13,436 nucleotides of DNA from Candidatus Omnitrophota bacterium (GTDB taxonomy: Bacteria > Omnitrophota > Gorgyraeia > S143-82). A program made the translations under genes and the position numbers. The stretch lies in the NCBI GenBank assembly GCA_027034965.1, contig JALVWL010000082.1:1-13436 (forward strand). Direction: 5' to 3'. Shown here piece after piece: positions 6,454-12,758 of this stretch; the first letter of the stretch is position 1, and the number at the start of each line of letters is the position of its first letter. The notes below the pieces were generated by a model. It made no database searches. It had not been told where the DNA came from and saw nothing but the letters and a program-made list of their open reading frames with translations.

Positions 6454-7327
6454 CTAAGACCCTATCCCCCAACTTCTGGGCCACCAGTAGATAGAGGTTC
6501 TCCATAAGGACCGCTGAGGTAACCGGCCCAACACCGCCAGGCACAGGGGTTATCAAGTCCGCCTTATCCTTTGCTGTGTCGAACTCCACATCCCCCACCA
6601 TCTTACCACTGACAAAATTAATTCCAACGTCTATGACTACACTTCCTTCTCTAATCCATTCACCCTTTACCAGGCCGGCCTTGCCTACTGCAGAGACCAG
6701 GACCTCTGCCCTGGAGATGTGTTCTGGCAAAAGTCCCCTATCGTAGGTGGGATAATGACAAACTGTAACAGTAGCCCGTCTCTGGGCAAGGATCAAGCTG
6801 AGGGGCCGTCCTACTACTGCACCCTGGCCGATGATAACTACTTCCTTTCCATACAAGTCAACTCCTATTGCATCTAAGATATGGACTACAGCACGGGGTG
6901 TTGTCGGGAAGATTGTATCTTCCTGACGAAACATCAATCCAAAGACGTTCTCTGGAGAAAGGCCTTCTACATCTTTTTCCTTCTTTAACAATTTCAATGA
7001 ATTAAAGACATCGACTCCCGGAGGCATTGGTGTATGCAGTATGACTCCATCTATTGATTCGTCTCTATTTGCCATAAGCACTGCATTGTTGAGTTCTTCT
7101 TGATAGGGGCCAACCTGACGATGCCTATACTCCACTCCAAGCCTCTGGGCCAATCTCTGCTGGGAACGGATGTAGGCGGCGGTATCTGGATTTGAGCCTG
7201 ACTCTATCCCTAACAGGGTGGGCCTTCGTCCCAGGAGAGCAGAGGCCTTTTTTATTTTTGGCATCAGGTCTTCGATAATATTATTAGCTATAGCTCTTCC
7301 GTCTATTATATTTCCGTTTACGACCAT
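6440..7327 (-). CDS. folD: Diverged FolD (methylene-THF dehydrogenase, cyclohydrolase probably lost)
   Basis: This 295-residue protein has the FolD layout: an N-terminal substrate domain, a Rossmann segment VVIIGQGAVVGRP (163-175) and a C-terminal TPVPGGVGPVT (260-270). Key positions have changed. The Y-x-x-x-K motif reads YIRSQ, with Tyr52 kept but the catalytic Lys replaced by Gln56. The Gln of VQLP reads His98 (ILHTP). The Asp of KDVDG reads Glu121 (KDVEG). The NADP-type GRS reads GQG. I checked these codons in the DNA. In human FolD-type enzymes the Lys is essential for cyclohydrolase, so a dehydrogenase-only, perhaps NAD-linked, enzyme is inferred. GGAG lies 8 nt before ATG. It heads the folD-metF-pseudopilin unit and is preceded by repeat copy 1, whose promoter points at it. 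Confidence 0.9.
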   Translation of the reverse strand: MVVNGNIIDGRAIANNIIEDLMPKIKKASALLGRRPTLLGIESGSNPDTAAYIRSQQRLAQRLGVEYRHRQVGPYQEELNNAVLMANRDESIDGVILHTPMPPGVDVFNSLKLLKKEKDVEGLSPENVFGLMFRQEDTIFPTTPRAVVHILDAIGVDLYGKEVVIIGQGAVVGRPLSLILAQRRATVTVCHYPTYDRGLLPEHISRAEVLVSAVGKAGLVKGEWIREGSVVIDVGINFVSGKMVGDVEFDTAKDKADLITPVPGGVGPVTSAVLMENLYLLVAQKLGDRVLDEDI

Positions 7328-7362
7328 AAACTACACTCCAGGGTATTGGTTTTCATAATCCC

Positions 7363-7740
7363 GGATTATGCATTAGAATCCTTTACCTTCCATCGCTTGG
7401 TTAATCAAACATCTCTTTTCTTATCTAAATATAACTTAAATCTCAAAAGTCAAAAGTCAAATCTACAGCTTAAAACTTAAATCTTTTTATTTTATCCTTT
7501 TCCCTCTTTATCATAAGCCATGCCCTCAGTTCCCACACGCCGCCTTACTCTCTATAGATTCACCTTCTATTCGGAGACTAAAAAAAATAGCTTTGAGCTT
7601 TGAGTTGCGGTTTTTAGTTTTTAGCTTTGAGTTTTGAGTTATTTTCATTGTGGTTTTTAGTTTTTACTTTTTAGTTTTTAGTTATTTTTCTTTGTCCTGC
7701 AACGAGTTCCATTATATCACAAATTCCTATTGCATAATTT
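7363..7740. repeat. Composite intergenic repeat, copy 1 (full, with terminal inverted repeats)
   Basis: This fills most of the 426-bp gap between the Usp gene and folD. The left end GATTATGCATTAG (7364-7376) and right end CTATTGCATAATT (7727-7739) are imperfect inverted repeats (11 of 13). The interior has arms of degenerate 7-bp units: TTTTTAG/CTTTGAG types on the right, and the complementary CTCAAAA / GTCAAAA / TTAAAAC types on the left. The arms flank a core at about 7485-7588. Positions 7466-7661 match copy 2 at 8899-9094 with about four differences and no gaps. No transposase or convincing ORF lies inside. It resembles a miniature inverted-repeat element; mobility is inferred. Confidence 0.8.
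7711..7739 (-). promoter_or_regulatory. Repeat-borne extended -10 promoter facing folD
   Basis: On the minus strand, TGA-TATAAT (TATAAT at 7711-7716, TG at 7718-7719) is a perfect extended -10 element. The -35 position falls in the terminal inverted repeat and is weak (AATTAT). Transcription would start near 7704 and give folD a leader of about 375 nt made of repeat sequence. The same element occurs in copy 3. Confidence 0.55.
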
Positions 7741-7753
7741 GGGATAATTCATT

Positions 7754-8182
7754 CTATACTATCAATACCGGACAGGAAAGGTAGTCAAGGACCATACTAA
7801 GTAGTTTGTGCGGGGGCTGGAGGGCGGTTCGCTTCTTTGTCTCCCTCCCGACAACTACCATATCGACTTCATATTTTTTGGCAAAATCCAGGACTGTCTT
7901 TTCGAGGTTGCCTTCTTCCTGCTCCAGCAATATCTTTACATCCTGGTCTTTTGCCATCTCTTCTATCGCATAAAGGTACTTCCATCCGTCTTCGCTGAGT
8001 TCGACATAGGCCTCGCTCTCGGTCTTATGGAGGTGTTTTACCATAACCTTTATCACATTGGGAGCGATGATGTTAAGGGCTATTATACGAGCTGCAAGGG
8101 GCCGCGCAATCTCTATCGCTACCTTTGCGGCCTTGAAGCTCTCCTCCGAACCCTTTACCAACAAGAGTATGTTTTTTATCAT
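7754..8182 (-). CDS. UspA-domain protein with degenerate nucleotide-binding motifs
   Basis: This 142-residue single-domain protein has the universal stress protein fold. An N-terminal strand KNILLLVKGSEES is followed by alternating helices and strands, then VDMVVVGRE and a C-terminal CPVLIV strand. The usual VDGS reads VKGS, so the ATP-contacting Asp is Lys10. The G-x2-G-x9-G-S/T motif after the VVVG strand is absent (GRETKKRTALQ...LLSMV), so ATP binding is unlikely. The gene starts 5 nt after the stop of V-ATPase subunit D, so it is translated with that operon, which suggests a role near the ATPase, perhaps regulatory; that is inference. It is the last gene before repeat copy 1. Confidence 0.85.
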   Translation of the reverse strand: MIKNILLLVKGSEESFKAAKVAIEIARPLAARIIALNIIAPNVIKVMVKHLHKTESEAYVELSEDGWKYLYAIEEMAKDQDVKILLEQEEGNLEKTVLDFAKKYEVDMVVVGRETKKRTALQPPHKLLSMVLDYLSCPVLIV

Positions 8183-8187
8183 AAAGA

Positions 8188-8808
8188 CTAGCCCCTCTTT
8201 TTCGAGATCACGGCCTTTACCATCTTCTGGCGGATAAACATCTCTCTATCGTTCTCTTCTAAGACATCTTCTATCCATTTCTTTATCCTGCTATAGAGCG
8301 GGATAAAAAAGACCTCTAGGGCATTTACACGCCTCTGGGTCTTTTTGATCTCTCGCGCAAGTTCATCTACAATATACCGTTTTTCAATATACTTTACAAG
8401 CAAATCCTGTATCTCTGGCACCATCGCCAGGGCCTGATCCATCTCGAGGGTAGAGAATGCCAGGCCAGGGCGGGGTATGTTTCTCTTGCTTATGTTAATG
8501 CGCGGCACTCGCACCCCCATAACGCTGTGGTAGATTACCTCTACCTCTAATAAGGCATTGCTCTGGAGGATAAACAATTCCTCTCTTTCCTGACCCAGGG
8601 ATATTCCCCCCTTTTTAAACTGGCGGTAAAATGCCCTTAATCTGGTATGCAGGTCTTCATAGACGGCCTGCATCTGGGCAACCTCTTTCATAAATTCGCT
8701 CATCAGGGCCTCGCGCTTCTTCTCCAAGAGCCCATAACCATCTTTGGATATCTTGAGATTTTCCTTTACCTTCTGGAGATTGCTTCGGGTAGGGGTGAGA
8801 TTTTCCAT
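8188..8808 (-). CDS. atpD: V/A-type ATPase subunit D (central shaft)
   Basis: This 206-residue, largely helical protein is the rotary shaft subunit that turns inside the A3B3 head. The N-terminal PTRSNLQKVKENLKISKDGY and LLEKKREALMSEF are the hallmark of subunit D, and the C-terminal helix (about 140-185) forms the other half of the coiled coil. Length matches the family (200-215). AAGGA lies 6 nt before ATG 8808. The order A-B-D is that of bacterial V/A-ATPase operons, but here repeat copy 2 separates B and D by 356 bp. The next gene, Usp, begins 5 nt after the stop. Confusion with the F-type beta subunit, also called atpD, should be avoided; ntpD is an alternative symbol. Confidence 0.95.
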   Translation of the reverse strand: MENLTPTRSNLQKVKENLKISKDGYGLLEKKREALMSEFMKEVAQMQAVYEDLHTRLRAFYRQFKKGGISLGQEREELFILQSNALLEVEVIYHSVMGVRVPRINISKRNIPRPGLAFSTLEMDQALAMVPEIQDLLVKYIEKRYIVDELAREIKKTQRRVNALEVFFIPLYSRIKKWIEDVLEENDREMFIRQKMVKAVISKKRG

Positions 8809-8826
8809 AACATATCCTTTTATCCC

Positions 8827-9161
8827 GGATTATGCATTAGAATTCTTTAGCTTCCATCTTATAAAAACTCAAATCTAAAATCTCAAAAGTCAAAACCACA
8901 GCTTAAAACTTAAATCTTTTTATTTTATCTTTTTCCCTCTTTATCATAAGCCATGCCCTCAGTTCCCACACGCCGCCTTACTCTCTATAGATTCACCTTC
9001 TATTCGGAGACTAAAAAAAATAGCTTTGAGCTTTGAGTTGTGGTTTTTAGTTTTTAGCTTTGAGTTTTTAGTTATTTTCATTGTGGTTTTTACTTTTGAC
9101 TTTTTAGTTATTTTTCTTTCTTAATAAAAAATCTCCTCCATTCTCCATGCTCCCTTCTTCA
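8827..9161. repeat. Composite intergenic repeat, copy 2 (right end missing)
   Basis: This fills the 356-bp gap between subunits B and D. The left end GGATTATGCATTAG (8827-8840) and the core and arms match copy 1, including the near-identical 196-bp block 8899-9094. The right arm is one 7-bp unit shorter than in copy 1. After about 9120 the usual right end with promoter and terminal repeat is absent. Instead a stretch with TTAATAAAAAAT and CTCC/TTC-rich 7-bp units runs to the subunit B stop. That stretch resembles, in reverse orientation, part of copy 3 (about 12530-12571). Confidence 0.78.
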
Positions 9162-9164
9162 TTC

Positions 9165-10556
9165 TCACTCTCTATTGTAATACTTCTCTATCTGTTCCTT
9201 TGTCAATCTATGGAGCTGGTTTTCTGGCAATATAGACAAAACCTCCCATGCAATGTTAAGGGTCTGCTCAAGGGTTCGGTTTTCATCATAACCCTGGGAA
9301 AGGAATCTCTCTTCAAATCTTTGCCCAAACTCAAGGAATTTCTTGTCCCTTTCGCTCAATTCTTCCTCACCAACGATATCCGCAAGGCTCCTTATCCATT
9401 GCACCTCGGCATAACTTGCGTAGAGCTGATTGGCCACATTGGGGTGGTCTTCTCTTGTCCTGCCCTTGCCTATTGCGTCCTTCATAAGACGGGACAGGCT
9501 CGGCGGCAGGTCAATAGGTGGATATATTCCCTTCTGATGAAGGGTGCGCGAAAGCACTATCTGCCCTTCTGTAATATAGCCGGTCAGGTCAGGGATGGGA
9601 TGGGATATATCCATATTTGGCATCGTCAAAAAGGGTATCAGGGTTACAGAACCCTCTCTGTCCTTTACCCTCCCGCAACGCTCATATAGTGAGGCAAGGT
9701 CGGTATACATATATCCTGGATATCCCTTCCTGGAAGGGACCTCATCCCTTGCCGCTGAGAGTTCTCTCAAGGATTCGCAGTAATTTGTCATATCCCCTAT
9801 TATTACCAGTACATGCCTGCCCTTCTCAAAGGCAAGGTATTCTGCGAGGGTCAGGGCACACCTGGGCGTAATTATCCTCTCTTCAGGCGGATCATCGGCA
9901 AGGTTCAGAAACATCGTCACCTTATCCATATTCGCGGTATTCTCGAGCACATCCCTGAAGAACAGGGCCTCATCAAAACGTATACCCATTGCGGCAAAGA
10001 CAATAGCGAACTTCTCGGCCTTTCCAGAGACAGATGCCTGCTTTATTATCTGGGCAACTATCTCATTATGGGGCAGGCCGGAACCTGAAAATATGGGCAG
10101 TTTCTGCCCTCTAACAAGGGTATTCATTGCATCAATAGCGCTAATACCGGTCTGGATAATGTCCCGTGGGTAGTCGCGGGACATAGGATTGATCGCAAGG
10201 CCGTTTATGTCTACTTCCTTATCTATAGTGGGTAGAGGATAATTGTCTATGGGCCTGCCTGTGCCATTGAAGACCCTGCCCAGCATCTCTTCGGAGACAC
10301 CGAGTTTAAAGGGCTGCCCTAGAAACTTTGCCTTTGCCTTACTAGTGGAGATGCCAGCGGTACCCTCAAAGACCTGTACGATTATCGCCTCCTTACCAGA
10401 CTCAAGGACGCGTCCAAGCCTGCGCGAGCCATCACCAATATCGAATTCAACCATCTCACCGTAAAACACACCATCGATGGGTTCAAGGACCGCTATGGCG
10501 CCGCGCAGTTCCTTGAATCTAGAGGACTCCTTTACCCCTTCAAATGTTAACTCCAT
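9165..10556 (-). CDS. atpB: V/A-type ATPase subunit B (non-catalytic)
   Basis: This 463-residue protein alternates with subunit A in the hexameric head and does not hydrolyse ATP itself. Its P-loop position reads SGSGLPHNE (157-165), the B-type replacement of Walker A. MTNYCESLRELSAARDEVPSRKGYPGYMYTDLA (256-288) and PPSLSRLM (351-358, likely containing the Arg that completes the catalytic site) are diagnostic. Length is typical (455-470). It overlaps the end of subunit A by 17 nt, so expression is coupled. The C-terminus KYYNRE runs directly into 7-bp repeat units right after the TGA stop. No motif is damaged. Confidence 0.97.
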   Translation of the reverse strand: MELTFEGVKESSRFKELRGAIAVLEPIDGVFYGEMVEFDIGDGSRRLGRVLESGKEAIIVQVFEGTAGISTSKAKAKFLGQPFKLGVSEEMLGRVFNGTGRPIDNYPLPTIDKEVDINGLAINPMSRDYPRDIIQTGISAIDAMNTLVRGQKLPIFSGSGLPHNEIVAQIIKQASVSGKAEKFAIVFAAMGIRFDEALFFRDVLENTANMDKVTMFLNLADDPPEERIITPRCALTLAEYLAFEKGRHVLVIIGDMTNYCESLRELSAARDEVPSRKGYPGYMYTDLASLYERCGRVKDREGSVTLIPFLTMPNMDISHPIPDLTGYITEGQIVLSRTLHQKGIYPPIDLPPSLSRLMKDAIGKGRTREDHPNVANQLYASYAEVQWIRSLADIVGEEELSERDKKFLEFGQRFEERFLSQGYDENRTLEQTLNIAWEVLSILPENQLHRLTKEQIEKYYNRE

Positions 10557-12306
10557 ATCTTGCCCCTATCTCTCTAAAGGCCTCATCCAGCCTTTCCTTA
10601 AACCTGTCAAACTCCTCTAGTTTATCGTTCGGTATCTCTTCCTTCAACCTCATTATCTGGGCAAACTCTTCCATCTCAATCACTGTCAGGACATGGATGC
10701 CTATATCCAATAATTCCTTGGCGCGATCATAAAAGAAGAGGATTATCTCTATTATCTTCAGTCCTTTCTCCGGTGCGGAAAAGCTATCTGCGCTGTAGGC
10801 GTTCTGCTGTAGGAAGCCGAAACGTACAAGCCTGGCTATCTCTATGACCAATCTCTGGGCATCGGGCAGGGCATCAACACCTATAAGCTGGGCCACTCGT
10901 TCCAGCCTATCTGCCTCCTGGAGTAGGGCCATTATGCGTGTACGCAACTGGCTCCAGTCTGCGCCCTTGATGTTCTCTCTCCACCAGTCAGTGAGGTCAT
11001 CTACATAACCGCTATAGCTGTCTATCCAATTGATAGAAGGGAAGTGTCTTTGTCCGGCAAGTCTCTTATCCAATGCCCAGAAGGTGCGCACAAATCGCTT
11101 GGTATGCATAGTTACTGGCTCTGAGAAGTCCCCACCTGGGGGGGAGACCGCACCTATCACCGTAATAGATCCCCTCTTGCCGCTCAATGCCTCTGCATAA
11201 CCGGCCCGTTCATAGAATTCCCCCAGGCGCGAGGCCAGATAGGCAGGATAGCCCTCCTCAGCAGGCATCATTTCTAGTCTTCCAGCTATCTCACGCAGGG
11301 CCTCTGCCCAGCGACTAGTAGAGTCTGCCATAAGGGCCACATTATATCCCTGGTCCCTGAAGTACTCGGCCATGGTGATGCCTGTGTAGACGCTTGCCTC
11401 GCGCGCCGCAACCGGCATATTAGAGGTATTGGCTATTATTATGGTCCTCTCGATTAAGGGTCTTCCTGTGCGCGGGTCTTGAAGTTCAGGGAATTCCTCC
11501 AGTACCTGGGTAATCTCATTTCCCCTCTCCCCACAACCTATGTAGATAATAATATCCGCGGATGCCCACTTCGCAAGCTGGTGCTGGGTAATGGTCTTGC
11601 CCGTGCCAAACCCACCTGGTATGGCCGCAACACCTCCAGTTGCAACCGGAAATAGAAAATCTATTACCCTTTGTCCGGTTATGAGGGGCACATCCGGCCT
11701 GAGTCTCTTCGAAACCGGTCTCTTCTTTCTTACTGGCCAGCGATGGTACATAGGAAGGCCTATCTCTTTACCGTCAAAATCTATCTTGACAACAATATCA
11801 TCGAGTCTGTACTTACCCTCGCTGGCAACCCAGACTACCTTGCCCTCTATATCTGGTGGGAGCAAAACCCTGTGTTTGATAAGGGAGGTCTCCTGGACCT
11901 CGCCTATAATATGGCCTGGCCCAATCACATCTCCTTCCTTGACCTGCGGGGTAAAGGGCCACATCTTCTCCCTGGAAAGGCTCTGGGTCTCTACTCCGTT
12001 TTCGACAAATATACCGCAGGCCTGGCGGATATCCTTTAATGGTCTCTGTATCCCATCGAATATATTCCCGAGCAGGCCTGGACCAAGCTCAACAGACAAG
12101 GGATATCCCCTATCCTCAATCTCATCACCAGGAGAAATGCCAGTGGTATCCTCATATACCTGGATAACCGCCTTATCGCCTCTTATCCCGACTATCTCTC
12201 CAACCAGTCCGGCCTTACCCACTGAGACCTGATTGCCAACAGGACTGGTCGAAAGCCCACCTGCTATTACCACCGGCCCATTAACAGACCAGACATATCC
12301 CCGCAT
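10540..12306 (-). CDS. atpA: V/A-type ATPase catalytic subunit A
   Basis: This 588-residue protein is the catalytic subunit of a V/A-type rotary ATPase (H+ or Na+ coupled). Visible are the beta-barrel N-domain and the non-homologous region that marks A subunits (about 115-190). Walker A GGFGTGKT (231-238), catalytic Glu260 in GERGNE, Walker B LMADSTSR (325-332) and GAVSPPGGDFSEP are also present. Length is normal. AGGAG lies 6 nt before ATG 12306. Upstream is repeat copy 3 with an inward promoter, then an unrelated carbohydrate gene, so subunits E, F, C, I and K are not in this part of the operon. Ion specificity cannot be judged without subunit K. Confidence 0.97.
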   Translation of the reverse strand: MRGYVWSVNGPVVIAGGLSTSPVGNQVSVGKAGLVGEIVGIRGDKAVIQVYEDTTGISPGDEIEDRGYPLSVELGPGLLGNIFDGIQRPLKDIRQACGIFVENGVETQSLSREKMWPFTPQVKEGDVIGPGHIIGEVQETSLIKHRVLLPPDIEGKVVWVASEGKYRLDDIVVKIDFDGKEIGLPMYHRWPVRKKRPVSKRLRPDVPLITGQRVIDFLFPVATGGVAAIPGGFGTGKTITQHQLAKWASADIIIYIGCGERGNEITQVLEEFPELQDPRTGRPLIERTIIIANTSNMPVAAREASVYTGITMAEYFRDQGYNVALMADSTSRWAEALREIAGRLEMMPAEEGYPAYLASRLGEFYERAGYAEALSGKRGSITVIGAVSPPGGDFSEPVTMHTKRFVRTFWALDKRLAGQRHFPSINWIDSYSGYVDDLTDWWRENIKGADWSQLRTRIMALLQEADRLERVAQLIGVDALPDAQRLVIEIARLVRFGFLQQNAYSADSFSAPEKGLKIIEIILFFYDRAKELLDIGIHVLTVIEMEEFAQIMRLKEEIPNDKLEEFDRFKERLDEAFREIGARYGVNI

Positions 12307-12330
12307 CTCAGACTCCTGCCAATTAAAACT

Positions 12331-12726
12331 GGATTATGCATTAGAATTCTTTATCTTCCAGCGATTGTTAATCAAACATTTCTTTCCTCATCTAAAAATA
12401 AGCATGAAGAATGGAGCATGGAGGATGAAGGATAAAACCACCATTTCGCATTATTTCTTTAAATCAAAAAAACACTGCCTTCATTCTTCCTTCTCCGTTC
12501 TCCCTTCTTAACAATCAAGGATGAAGGATGGAGCATGGAGAATGAAGGAAATTTTTTATTAAGAAAGAAAAATATCCCAGTAAATAAAAATCCTTCATGC
12601 TTCATTCTCCCTCCTTCATCCTCAAAATTTGAGTTGTGGTTTTTAGTTTTGACTTTTTAGTTTTTAGTTATTTTAATTTATCCCACAACGGCTTCCATTA
12701 TATCACAAATCCCTATTGCATAATCT
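12331..12726. repeat. Composite intergenic repeat, copy 3 (full ends, different interior)
   Basis: This occupies most of the 452-bp gap upstream of subunit A. The ends GATTATGCATTAG (12332-12344) and CTATTGCATAATC (12713-12725) are inverted repeats with 12 of 13 matching. The first 75 bp resemble copy 1 and the last 100 bp (TTTTTAG units, CCATTATATCACAAAT) resemble copy 1's right end. The middle lacks the copy 1/2 core. It holds instead 7-bp units of the form G-R-A-G-N-A-T in both orientations (12403-12433, 12479-12508, 12517-12549, 12591-12623). No ORF of note is present. Confidence 0.78.
12697..12725 (-). promoter_or_regulatory. Repeat-borne extended -10 promoter facing subunit A
   Basis: TGA-TATAAT (TATAAT at 12697-12702) is identical to the element in copy 1 and lies next to the right terminal inverted repeat. 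The -35 position (GATTAT) is weak. It would drive the A-B-D-Usp genes with a leader of about 385 nt. Confidence 0.55.
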
Positions 12727-12758
12727 GAGTTAAACCAAACTATTCAATAGAGAGAATC

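Noticed and set aside
7363..7740. CRISPR array or tandem satellite
   Set aside because: The units are 7 bp and degenerate, with no regular spacers or conserved 23-40 bp repeats and no cas genes.
11591..12232. Open frame of 213 codons on the plus strand
   Set aside because: It lies wholly antisense to V-ATPase subunit A, whose motifs are intact; it is a by-product of codon bias.
7350..12735. Target-site duplications beside the repeat copies
   Set aside because: Flanks of copies 1 and 3 show no adjoining direct repeats; TTAAA near both ends of copy 3 is not directly next to the element and may be chance.
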